Positions 7,279 through 15,186 of a stretch of DNA of 32,526 nucleotides are shown here, one piece after another (the first letter of the stretch is position 1; every line of letters begins with the position of its first letter). The notes below the pieces were generated by a model that worked only from the letters and a program-made list of their open reading frames with translations, did not search any database and was not told where the DNA came from. Both the position numbers and the translations under genes were made by a program. The DNA comes from a virus: positions 1 to 32,526 of the IMG/VR virus record IMGVR_UViG_3300037875_000130; one strand, written 5' to 3'.

Positions 7279-9176
7279 CTAGACTAAAACTAACTGACCT
7301 TGGGCAGGAAATATTCCAAACCCGTTACGCATACCCTGGAGAGACTAAGTGGCAGGAAAGGGCTAAGGTGATCGCTAAAACTGTAGCGTCAGCGGAGGCA
7401 GACGAGGATAAAGAAAAGTACGAGAAGGTTTTTTATGATTCTATTGCTGATGGTGATTTCGTCCCTGGTGGTCGTATCATTTATGGAGCAGGAAGGAATG
7501 CGGGTAAGCACAACCTATTGAACTGCTATGTTATTTCCCCAGAGGACTCAGTAGCAAGCATTGGTAAAACTCTAGATGATATGTATACTATCTCTTGCGC
7601 TGGTGGAGGCATTGGGTTTAATGTGTCCAAAATTAGGCCGAAGGGAGATGATATTTCTAATGTAAAGAACTCAGCCCCTGGGGCAGTATCTTTCCTTAAG
7701 ATGATCAACGAGGTAGGGGAGCATGTAAAGTCTGGTAAGGCTAGGCGCACAGCCTTAATTGGTATTCTAAATGTAACTCACCCAGATCTACTGGAATTCC
7801 TACAGGTTAAGCTTGAGCAAGGTGAGCTAACCAATTTCAATATCTCTGTAGCTATTACTGACAGGTTTATTGAGGCAGTACAGCTAGATGAAGATTGGTA
7901 CTTTACTTTCAATAACAAAGAGTATCACAATTATGTCCTACAAGCCACGACAAATAAAGGAGTACAAAGGTTCTTAAATATAATTGCTCTTGATGAGGAA
8001 GACGCTATTGGTAGGGCCAAAGGTTTCCACCTAGAGGATTGGACTGAAACTTTTGAGGTTGTGAAGAAGGAGAACATCAAAGCTAAGTGGATTTGGGAAA
8101 AGATCTGGATGAATTCCGTCAATTCAGGTGACCCTGGAGTGTATAACATTGATCTATCTAACAAGCACACGAACACCAGCTACTTTGAAAGCCTTGATTC
8201 AACAAACCCTTGTGGGGAGATTCCTTTACCTAGCTATGGCAACTGCTGCTTAGGTAATATTAATCTTTCTAACATGGTAACTGATGATGGTGAAGTTGAT
8301 TGGCCTAAACTAGCTAAGACTGTTAGGGCAGGAGTTAGGTTCTTAGATAATGTTCTAACCGTGAACCATTTCCCTATTCCTAAATGTAAGGAAGTTGGAC
8401 ACAACTCTAGGAGGATCGGTCTTGGTGTGTTTGGTCTACACTATATGCTTATCAAACTTAGCCTACGCTATGGTAGTGAAAAGTGTTTGGAATTCCTTGA
8501 ACGACTATTCTCTACGATTAGGGATGAGGCATACAAGACTTCAATTTACTTGGCTAGGGACAAGCATCCTTTCCCTGCCTTTGATAAGGATAAGTATATG
8601 GCAGAAGGGTTCTGTAAGACACTCCCTATTCGCATTAGGCATTACCTGCGTAAGTATGGTATCAGGAACGCTGTTATCTTAACTGTACCTCCTACTGGGA
8701 CCATTTCCATGCTCATGGGCGTAAGCTCAGGCATTGAGCCTATCTTTTCTGCAATGTACCAGAGGCGATATCGTCAAGGGAATGTATGGAAAGAAACCCT
8801 TGTTGTTGACCCCTTGTTTAAGGAGTATCACGCTGCGGGTAAGGATCTAGGTGCGTTCGTAGGGGCTTATGACATTACCCCTGAGGATCATATGAGGGTA
8901 CAGGCTACTATTCAGCACTATATTGACAGCAGCCTAAGTAAAACTATCAATTTGCCAGAGGATTTCGAGCCCTCCACTATGATTGACCAAGCACTAGAAT
9001 TCATGCCCTCTATGAAAGGTATGACAGTATACAGGGCAGGTAGTAAAGGAAATGAGCCTCTTAAAGCTATCCCTTTAACTAAAGCTAATGTTGATAAGTA
9101 TATGGATCAGCCTAATGAAACCGCAAACGCAGACGGACAAGCCTGTACCATCGCAGGGGGTGGATGTGGGGACTAA
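7275..9176 (+). CDS. nrdJ: ribonucleotide reductase, class II (adenosylcobalamin-dependent)
   Basis: This 633-residue NrdJ-type enzyme reduces ribonucleotides to deoxyribonucleotides using coenzyme B12 and needs no NrdB subunit; none is seen nearby. Hallmarks are LLNCYV (Cys84), CAGGGIGFNVSKIRP, NPCGEIPL (about 310, thiyl-radical Cys), PPTGTISM (about 471), GMTVYR, and a C-terminal redox pair Cys624/Cys631 in CTIAGGGCGD. A segment of about 50 residues (roughly 208-261, rich in aromatic and Asn/Gln residues, with ALDEEDAIGRAKGF) interrupts the usual finger region and looks like an inserted small alpha/beta module. Dependence on B12 implies a host that makes or imports cobalamin. Confidence 0.93.
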   Translation: MTRLKLTDLGQEIFQTRYAYPGETKWQERAKVIAKTVASAEADEDKEKYEKVFYDSIADGDFVPGGRIIYGAGRNAGKHNLLNCYVISPEDSVASIGKTLDDMYTISCAGGGIGFNVSKIRPKGDDISNVKNSAPGAVSFLKMINEVGEHVKSGKARRTALIGILNVTHPDLLEFLQVKLEQGELTNFNISVAITDRFIEAVQLDEDWYFTFNNKEYHNYVLQATTNKGVQRFLNIIALDEEDAIGRAKGFHLEDWTETFEVVKKENIKAKWIWEKIWMNSVNSGDPGVYNIDLSNKHTNTSYFESLDSTNPCGEIPLPSYGNCCLGNINLSNMVTDDGEVDWPKLAKTVRAGVRFLDNVLTVNHFPIPKCKEVGHNSRRIGLGVFGLHYMLIKLSLRYGSEKCLEFLERLFSTIRDEAYKTSIYLARDKHPFPAFDKDKYMAEGFCKTLPIRIRHYLRKYGIRNAVILTVPPTGTISMLMGVSSGIEPIFSAMYQRRYRQGNVWKETLVVDPLFKEYHAAGKDLGAFVGAYDITPEDHMRVQATIQHYIDSSLSKTINLPEDFEPSTMIDQALEFMPSMKGMTVYRAGSKGNEPLKAIPLTKANVDKYMDQPNETANADGQACTIAGGGCGD

Positions 9177-9237
9177 ACCTAAAGAAGAAGAAGAATTTGA
9201 AAAATTACCCAAAGAAGGGGACGATTTAGAGGAATAA
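9115..9237 (+). CDS. small acidic ORF of 40 codons overlapping the nrdJ end
   Basis: An ATG at 9115 opens a 40-residue frame that overlaps the last 62 bases of nrdJ and runs to TAA at 9235. The product is polar: Gln/Thr/Pro in the first half, then a charged tail (KPKEEEEFEKLPKEGDD). Such composition beyond the nrdJ stop is more protein-like than chance, and the gap before the hairpin at 9243 would otherwise be empty. No good Shine-Dalgarno site lies before 9115. A GTG at 9166 with GGGGG upstream would give a 23-residue form. Function unknown; it could be a translated tail reached by frameshifting at the nrdJ end. Confidence 0.35.
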   Translation: MKPQTQTDKPVPSQGVDVGTKPKEEEEFEKLPKEGDDLEE

Positions 9238-9242
9238 CTTCT

Positions 9243-9294
9243 TTAAATACCTCCAAGTATTCTATATAACTTTAGAATACTTGGAGGTATTTAA
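9243..9294 (+). promoter_or_regulatory. perfect 22-bp hairpin that sequesters the spike gene RBS
   Basis: Bases 9243-9264 and 9273-9294 are exact reverse complements, separated by an 8-base loop (TATAACTT). The 3' arm contains GGAGG (9283-9287), the ribosome binding site of the spike gene whose ATG is at 9297. RNA read through from nrdJ should fold and hide it. RNA started within the hairpin should not. It may also act as a weak terminator, since a U-rich stretch follows. Confidence 0.85.
9262..9268 (+). promoter_or_regulatory. CTATATA motif at the hairpin tip, candidate late promoter
   Basis: CTATATA spans the 5' arm end and loop of the 9243-9294 hairpin. Used as a -10-type element it would start RNA near 9275, giving a spike message without the 5' arm and with a free ribosome binding site. 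The same heptamer precedes 13088, 24344, 27006 and 28261. Confidence 0.5.
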
Positions 9295-9296
9295 TT

Positions 9297-12200
9297 ATGG
9301 CTTGGAATAGAAAAGGTGGATATAGGCATCCGTATTTAGAGGAAGGAAAGACATTATATAATAAGGCTCGCGCATGGGCATATGCTAAAGTAGCTGCGGT
9401 CCCAACCAATGCCTTCACGGAACAACTCAGAAATGGGTCTATGTTCTACAATGATCATATCATCGTTGATTATGATTTTTCAGAGGTCGGCAGTGAATTT
9501 ATTTACAATAGAGCCCCTAATGGTATTGGGAACCGTATTAAACAGGTAGGTACTGAGTGGGTAAATGATACATCTAAGTGTACTTCTGGAATATCTACAA
9601 GTGGAGGCAGTTTTAACGGGAACGCTAGAGGTACTGCTGAGGCATTCATTACTGCCGTTAAGACTAACAAACAATTTGGCATTGATTTCTGGATGATGCC
9701 TAATGATTTCACTGATGGTGGTCCTCCTAGAATCCTTGAAATTTCTCCTGAAACAGGAACAGACTCTTGGTATAATACCAACATCTCTATCCTTCAAGGA
9801 GATCCAGCAACTGGAAACGCTGGTAATCACCTTCAAGTAAGGCTTAGAGCAACAAACGAATCAGGCGATCTTGATGGACAAGGTAGCCAAATGACCATAG
9901 CTTCCAACTGCTTAAGTGCAGGTGTAATGCAGCATGTAGGCGTAAGTGTAAGGAGTGTCGCTCCTTCCTTTGATGCCTCTGGCAATGTTGAAGTCAATGC
10001 TAACGTTAAAGTGGCTATATTTGTTAATGGAACTCTCAGAGGAAGTAATACTATTGAATTACCTTACTCTTATACTTATGATGATATTTTTGATTCTTGG
10101 AATGATTCTTATAAACTAAGTCTTTGTGATGCTAGTCGTACTGGATCAGCAAGCGCAGGCAGAGAATGGGATGGTGGAATTTTCAGACTAAGATTCTGGG
10201 ACGTTTCTCTTCCTACAACTCTGAACAATGATCTATATCTGGATGGTCCTGATGGGGACTTAACTTGTAATCAAGTTCCTGATAATGGTCAACAAGGTAG
10301 ACCTGGGGGAAGTGTTCATACTGCACCCACTGCTACTGATGATAACTATAACGTATCCTTTGGTAACGTAAAAGTATTAGATGTTTTAGCAAACGATTAT
10401 GCCTATCAAAGTAACACCATTATACCGTCAACATTAACAGCTACTTCTCAACCTGTTAGTGGAACTTTAACAAGTACTCCAGCAGGGAAGTTTACTTATT
10501 CTGCTACAGATTATGATGACACTACTCCTGCTGCTACGGATATGTTTACTTATAAAGTAAGGGATACTGGAGGAAAATGGTCTAGTGATGCTTCTGTTTT
10601 TGTTACAATAGCATCTGCTCTTGCAGGTTTTAATCCTACCGAACCGTTTGATTATGCTCTTAACCCTCCTGGAAGGTATGCCCCTTACGGTCACTCAAAC
10701 TCTCAGATTAGCTTCACAGGAGGCGCAGTATCTGGAGCTTTAGTAGACAAGTATGGTATTGATTGGCCCATTCCTTGGAAATCAACTACTGGACCTAACA
10801 ATGATCACTTTAAAATAGAAAAGTGGGGGGCTAACGCACACAATACCGAGGCTGATATTGTTCTTAGTGGGTTCAACCTTCTGTACCCTCAATTTGATGG
10901 ATTCAGTACGGGAAGAATTGATATTACTACGTCTGGAACGTATGAAAACTTTATTAGTTACAAGCCTATTAAAATCTTAGTTGATGGGGTAACTCTTAAG
11001 AACTTTATTGTAGACGTTTGCCTTGGCGGGTCTGACCCAGCAAGACAAAGGCTTTGGGATTTACATAACAGTACTGCTCCCTATGACACTAATGTAGCAC
11101 TAGAAAACTTAGGTTCTACTAATGATGGTGCTGGTCCTGCTTCTTATTATAACAACGCTAATTCAGGAGGTTATAATTACAAAAGGAAATCAGGACATGC
11201 TGGATACGGAATTCAGGCTAATGATGGGCAATCGGGTCCGAATCCTGAAAATACTCTACTTATAGATGGAATTATTAGAGGGGGTAGTTCTACTACTGTA
11301 CTTTGTGGACATAACATGACTATTAAACGGTGCGACCTTTCAGAAGGTGGTGGAGACGCTATTAAGAATAGTGGACATGATGTTTGTTGTGTAGGAAACT
11401 GGATACATCACAATGGGTTTGTAGCAGGATCACATGCAGATGCGTTCCAAACAACCTCACAATCTAGCGGGATTGATATGCTTGGAAACTTTGTTGATAT
11501 GCCCTTTACCAATAACTCTGGGCCTTATGGTACTAATGCTGTTTATATTGCTGGGCAAACTAAAGGTTCCCTTGTCAATGTAAACTTTGTTGGTAACTGG
11601 GCGATGGGAGGAAATCACGCTATTTCATATGGAATGGGTGATAAGTGGCAAAACTTCGCTGTTAGTAGTGCCATTCCTACTTCCGCTTCTGCTAGTGAGA
11701 ACTTCAGTTTAACTTCTGGTCAGTTTGCGGCTACCCCCGAGGCTTCAAGGCAACTTGTTGCTTCAAGTGTAGATCATCCTCTATTGAGGTTACAAAAGCG
11801 AATCTGCAAGGAGTCTGGTGAAAATTATTTTTGGGAAGTACCTAGTAATCTTTACTCATTCATTAATGCCTCTGGTATTATTGTTTCTGGAGATGCTAGT
11901 GTAGCTGGTGGATGGGATGAAGCTCAATGTAGTGGAAACACAGATTCTGCGGCTTGGGGCTGGGTTGATCAAGATGATCGTCCTTGTGACCTTATGTTTA
12001 GACCAACCTTGACAGCCGAGGATCAATTTGGAGATACCCAACCTGGAGGACGATATACTTCAAACTCTTCTAATGCGGCTGACCCTATGAAAGGGAACTA
12101 CAGACTAGTAAATAAATCGTCTTGTCAAGTACTTGGTTATTATGGGGACACACCTAATAGTAACTATGCTCCTAAACCTATGCTTAACTTTGTAGTTGCA

Positions 12201-12626
12201 GACAATAGGTGGGGTCAATATTCTCAGCATACTTTTGGGGCTCCTGATGGAGCGGGTAGTTGTTTTGATTTTATTACTGGTGGACCGAAAGTTACTATGT
12301 CTGGAACAGTTTCTGGACTTCTTTACTCAGGAAACGTATGGGACTATCCTAGTCAGCTTATGGGTCCTGCTGGGTCTAATCCCCCTGCTACAGGTTTCCC
12401 TGATTATAATACTATTCATGAGAATATGGGTTCAGACTATATGAATGATATTTGTATTCCTCTTAGTGGATTACCTCATCTACATGTTGGTGGTGGTAGA
12501 ATAAGCCTTGGAGAGTGCGATGACCTTTCAGCAGGTATTCCTTGGACAGGAGAACCTGGGAGTGCAGCAGCTAATTTCGATATTAATGTAGGAGATGCTC
12601 CATGCGCTCCTCCTTGGTGTCTATAA
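9297..12626 (+). CDS. tail spike or fibre: LamG-like, cadherin-like and beta-helix domains
   Basis: This 1109-residue secreted-looking structural protein has no signal peptide. Residues about 50-320 look like a concanavalin/LamG-type sandwich (YNRAPNG, IDFWMMP, a repeated strand pattern). Residues about 341-440 form a bacterial Ig/cadherin-type repeat beginning TATDDNYNV and containing VLANDYA. Residues about 460-1000 look like a right-handed parallel beta-helix with pectate-lyase-like turns: LLIDGIIRGG, MTIKRCDLSEGGGDAI, then SHADAFQ near 711. The same HAD segment and following NxF/YVDMPF pattern occur in the second spike (28261), so the helices are related. It probably binds or cuts a host surface glycan. 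Translation is likely gated by the upstream hairpin. Confidence 0.8.
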   Translation: MAWNRKGGYRHPYLEEGKTLYNKARAWAYAKVAAVPTNAFTEQLRNGSMFYNDHIIVDYDFSEVGSEFIYNRAPNGIGNRIKQVGTEWVNDTSKCTSGISTSGGSFNGNARGTAEAFITAVKTNKQFGIDFWMMPNDFTDGGPPRILEISPETGTDSWYNTNISILQGDPATGNAGNHLQVRLRATNESGDLDGQGSQMTIASNCLSAGVMQHVGVSVRSVAPSFDASGNVEVNANVKVAIFVNGTLRGSNTIELPYSYTYDDIFDSWNDSYKLSLCDASRTGSASAGREWDGGIFRLRFWDVSLPTTLNNDLYLDGPDGDLTCNQVPDNGQQGRPGGSVHTAPTATDDNYNVSFGNVKVLDVLANDYAYQSNTIIPSTLTATSQPVSGTLTSTPAGKFTYSATDYDDTTPAATDMFTYKVRDTGGKWSSDASVFVTIASALAGFNPTEPFDYALNPPGRYAPYGHSNSQISFTGGAVSGALVDKYGIDWPIPWKSTTGPNNDHFKIEKWGANAHNTEADIVLSGFNLLYPQFDGFSTGRIDITTSGTYENFISYKPIKILVDGVTLKNFIVDVCLGGSDPARQRLWDLHNSTAPYDTNVALENLGSTNDGAGPASYYNNANSGGYNYKRKSGHAGYGIQANDGQSGPNPENTLLIDGIIRGGSSTTVLCGHNMTIKRCDLSEGGGDAIKNSGHDVCCVGNWIHHNGFVAGSHADAFQTTSQSSGIDMLGNFVDMPFTNNSGPYGTNAVYIAGQTKGSLVNVNFVGNWAMGGNHAISYGMGDKWQNFAVSSAIPTSASASENFSLTSGQFAATPEASRQLVASSVDHPLLRLQKRICKESGENYFWEVPSNLYSFINASGIIVSGDASVAGGWDEAQCSGNTDSAAWGWVDQDDRPCDLMFRPTLTAEDQFGDTQPGGRYTSNSSNAADPMKGNYRLVNKSSCQVLGYYGDTPNSNYAPKPMLNFVVADNRWGQYSQHTFGAPDGAGSCFDFITGGPKVTMSGTVSGLLYSGNVWDYPSQLMGPAGSNPPATGFPDYNTIHENMGSDYMNDICIPLSGLPHLHVGGGRISLGECDDLSAGIPWTGEPGSAAANFDINVGDAPCAPPWCL

Positions 12627-12627
12627 T
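12622..12627 (+). promoter_or_regulatory. TATAAT five bases before ATG 12633, predicted leaderless promoter
   Basis: TATAAT lies exactly five bases before the ATG and its bases include the spike stop codon. The flanking stretch 12617-12628 (GTGTCTATAATA) is identical to 30269-30280 before the dCMP deaminase gene. No Shine-Dalgarno site lies between motif and ATG. No clear -35 is seen. Confidence 0.5.
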
Positions 12628-12632
12628 AGCCT

Positions 12633-13076
12633 ATGGCTATATACGAATTTATCTGTAAAGGATGTAAAGTAATATGGGAACGGGAAGCGTCTATGAAAAA
12701 GGCACCTTCCCGTTCCCGTTGTCCTGAGTGTAAAAAACTTAGTGAAAGGTACTGGGGAAATATTCCTATTATTTTCAACGGTTCTGACTATCATACTGTC
12801 AAAAAGAACCAGCACAATCTAGTATACAAGGACAAGGCTAAAGCCAAGGAAGTACATGAGGGTTTGGTTGATATTGCTAAAAAGCAAGCAGAAGAACAAA
12901 CCTCTCCGTACAAAAAGGTAGTCTTGAAAGATGGGGTAATGGATACCCTACATAAAGAAGGGAAAGTAACTAGAAAGACTGACACACAACTTAAAGATTC
13001 ACAAGAAACCACCGAAAAAATCAAAGCTTCCGTGTATAATAACCATTCAGGATACAGGAACTTAGGCAATCGGTAA
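12633..13076 (+). CDS. zinc-ribbon protein, FmdB-like
   Basis: This 147-residue protein opens with a two-knuckle zinc ribbon (Cys8, Cys11; Cys30, Cys33) in the style of FmdB family regulators (MAIYEFICKGC). The remaining 110 residues are lysine- and glutamate-rich and probably helical or disordered. Related small phage proteins occur near structural and DNA-metabolism genes, but their job is unknown. The ATG at 12633 has no ribosome binding site and lies five bases after TATAAT. Confidence 0.6.
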   Translation: MAIYEFICKGCKVIWEREASMKKAPSRSRCPECKKLSERYWGNIPIIFNGSDYHTVKKNQHNLVYKDKAKAKEVHEGLVDIAKKQAEEQTSPYKKVVLKDGVMDTLHKEGKVTRKTDTQLKDSQETTEKIKASVYNNHSGYRNLGNR

Positions 13077-13083
13077 CTATATA
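13077..13083 (+). promoter_or_regulatory. CTATATA motif four bases before the helicase ATG
   Basis: CTATATA is followed by CTAC and then ATG 13088. No Shine-Dalgarno site is present, so if this is a promoter the helicase mRNA would be leaderless or nearly so. The motif is as at 9262, but much closer to the start. Confidence 0.4.
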
Positions 13084-13087
13084 CTAC

Positions 13088-14398
13088 ATGTACAACTTTT
13101 CAGATAACATTCAGCGAGGCATCATTAACCTTGCCAAAAGCAATTTAGATTTCCTCAACGAAGCTGCTCCTTTAATTAAGAGTGAGTTCTTTGAGTACCC
13201 CATACACGGAGTCCTATTTGATGGGATTACGGAGTTTTTCACTAAGTATCATAAGCTACCTAATGATGATTTCCTCCTTGAATTCTGTAAAGGTAAGAAG
13301 AGGCAAGCTGAGAGCATCTCTGAGTATGAGGACGAACTTTATAGTGTAAACAACTTGGACACATCTACAAGTAACAACCCAGCGTTCGTTATTGATTGTG
13401 TAGAGAAGTTTGCCAAAAGGGAGTCCATGAAGCAAGCTATCACAAAGTCTGTTGATCTGATGAAGGAAGGTCGCTTTGATGAGATTGAAAAGGAAGTAAA
13501 GGATGCTTTGCTTGTGGCTCGTTCACAAGATTTCGGGCAGGATTACTTCAAAGATGTAGATGAGCGTTGGACTCGCATTAACTCTGTCAATGATGGGGAT
13601 TACATTAAGACTTGCTTACCTACCCTAGACAGGGGTTTGATTGGAGGAGGCTTAGGTAGGAAGGAGTTGGCTATTGTTATTGCAAGCGCAGGTTTGGGCA
13701 AGAGTATTTACTTAGCTAACCAAGCTGTTAAGTGTCTGGTTGAGAACCTAAAGGTTGCCTTTGTCACTCTAGAAATGAGTGAGGACAGGGTAGCTCAGAG
13801 AATCGACTCGATTTCCACCTTGATTCCACAAGCTACTATTGGGAATGAAAGGGAGCAAACTCTCCTCAAGCAACGACATAAGATCTTCCAGAAGACCTTC
13901 AACAAAGCAGATCTAAGGATCAAAGAGTTCCCTACTGGGAATGCTAATATTAATTCTGTAAGGGCATGGCTGAACCAGCTTCAAAACTACGAGGGTTTTG
14001 TACCCGATGTTGTCATTGTTGATTACCTAGAGCTACTACGTCCCTTGAGGGATGGTATGAGCGAGTATGAGGGCCAACAGAGGGTCGCAGAGGAACTTAG
14101 GGGCCTCGCCATGGAGAAGAACATTCTTGTCTGGAGTGCCTCTCAGGTCAACAGGTCAGGAAGGGGTGCAAGGATCGTAACTGACGAGCATTTGGCAGAC
14201 TCCTATGGTAAGATTCGTGTAGTAGACTTAGCAGTATCTCTCAATCAGGACGAGGAAGAGTTTGATGAAGGAACCATGCGTATCTATGTGGTAAAAGCTA
14301 GAAATGGCAAATCCAGGCACCTTATCCCCATCACCATCAACTATAATACTCTAGTGATGCAGGAAATAGAAAATGGTAGCCAAGAGTCTGAAATCTAA
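13088..14398 (+). CDS. replicative DNA helicase, DnaB/T4 gp41-like
   Basis: This 436-residue RecA-fold hexameric helicase should unwind the phage fork 5' to 3'. After a helical N-terminal domain come GLGRKELAIVIA, Walker A ASAGLGKS (about 198-205), FVTLEMSEDRVAQR (H1a region), Walker B VVIVDYLELL, and SASQVNRSG (H3 region) with RGLAMEKNI before it. Length fits gp41 and DnaB. The last 26 bases overlap the next gene. No primase is visible in the window. Confidence 0.92.
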   Translation: MYNFSDNIQRGIINLAKSNLDFLNEAAPLIKSEFFEYPIHGVLFDGITEFFTKYHKLPNDDFLLEFCKGKKRQAESISEYEDELYSVNNLDTSTSNNPAFVIDCVEKFAKRESMKQAITKSVDLMKEGRFDEIEKEVKDALLVARSQDFGQDYFKDVDERWTRINSVNDGDYIKTCLPTLDRGLIGGGLGRKELAIVIASAGLGKSIYLANQAVKCLVENLKVAFVTLEMSEDRVAQRIDSISTLIPQATIGNEREQTLLKQRHKIFQKTFNKADLRIKEFPTGNANINSVRAWLNQLQNYEGFVPDVVIVDYLELLRPLRDGMSEYEGQQRVAEELRGLAMEKNILVWSASQVNRSGRGARIVTDEHLADSYGKIRVVDLAVSLNQDEEEFDEGTMRIYVVKARNGKSRHLIPITINYNTLVMQEIENGSQESEI

Positions 14399-14738
14399 AT
14401 TAAAAGAGGTGGGTCAAGTTGATGCTGGCTGGGCCATATTCAATATCGTTTTTGTAAAAACCTTGAAAAGTGGCTCTGACGAGTGCTTAGGTTTAGTGGA
14501 CTTCGATAAGTTTGAATTACACATAGACGATAGCGTATCAGAAAAGATCCTCATACCTACCTTTATACACGAAATTTTCCATATTTTATTCTCTACTGTG
14601 GGCGTAAGGGCCGTCAATGAGGATACGGAAGAAGAAATAAAAATAACTAACGAATTTATTGTAGAACAGGCCACAAGGGGACTATTATTACTCAAGAGAT
14701 TAAACCCCGAACTGTGCGAGATACTATATGAGAGCTAA
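14373..14738 (+). CDS. putative zinc metallopeptidase (HExxH)
   Basis: This 121-residue protein has HEIFH at 66-70 inside a hydrophobic helix (FIHEIFHILFS), followed about 30 residues later by a second helix with NEFIVEQATRGLLLL, whose Glu could be the third zinc ligand. The arrangement resembles a minimal zincin of the ImmA/IrrE type, which has an HExxH helix and a downstream acidic helix. It overlaps the helicase by 26 bases with AGGAAA six bases before ATG, and overlaps the UvsY-like gene by 11 bases. Such proteases often cleave regulators. The target is unknown, and a non-catalytic metal-binding role is possible. Confidence 0.6.
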   Translation: MVAKSLKSKLKEVGQVDAGWAIFNIVFVKTLKSGSDECLGLVDFDKFELHIDDSVSEKILIPTFIHEIFHILFSTVGVRAVNEDTEEEIKITNEFIVEQATRGLLLLKRLNPELCEILYES

Positions 14739-15165
14739 CGATTTACTAAAAGCATACGAAGACCTTGATTGGGATTTGTACATTACCCTTGCTGAATCAC
14801 TTCTTAAAATTGATAAGTTTTATTTGGATAATGAGCTTATGGGGCACTCTACTATGTATGCTTATTACGCTGGCCTAAGCGAGCGAGCTAATTTGGAGAG
14901 AAAGAAGTGTGAGAATAAGGTTGAGTCTTACGAAGCTGGACTAAAGAATTCGGCAAGGAATACTCTCTCAAAAACTACTGTCGCTGCGATTCAAGACTAT
15001 GTATCTACTGATATTACTCTTCAAGATATGAAGAGGGATCTTGAAGAAAAAACTTACAAGTGTGGATTACTCAAATCTTTGATTACTTCCATGCAACACC
15101 GAAAGGACTTACTAATACAGCTTTCTGCTAACAGTCGAGCAGAGACGCGAATGATTAATGACTGA
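14728..15165 (+). CDS. helical protein upstream of SSB, UvsY-like recombination mediator candidate
   Basis: This 145-residue, mostly helical protein has a central YYAGLSERANLERKKCENKV, a later DITLQDMKRDLEE, and a final helix SMQHRKDLLIQLSANSRAE. The pattern (YxxW/YAxL, charged coiled coil, then a helix with R/K followed by an I/LxxLxxxxRAE end) and its place beside the gp32-type gene resemble T4 UvsY-type mediators, which load UvsX onto SSB-coated DNA. UvsX is present at 23124. Similarity is by pattern and context only; no single motif proves it. Confidence 0.5.
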   Translation: MRANDLLKAYEDLDWDLYITLAESLLKIDKFYLDNELMGHSTMYAYYAGLSERANLERKKCENKVESYEAGLKNSARNTLSKTTVAAIQDYVSTDITLQDMKRDLEEKTYKCGLLKSLITSMQHRKDLLIQLSANSRAETRMIND

Positions 15166-15186
15166 CAACTAAGGAAACTAAAAACT

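Noticed and set aside
8395-8682. Plus-strand ORF of 95 codons inside nrdJ
   Set aside because: Out of frame with conserved ribonucleotide reductase motifs, hydrophobic shadow composition and no ribosome binding site.
9243-9294. Hairpin as a plain terminator of the nrdJ operon
   Set aside because: The 3' arm contains the RBS of the next gene and the U-tract is poor (interrupted by AA), so regulation of translation explains more. Partial termination is not excluded.
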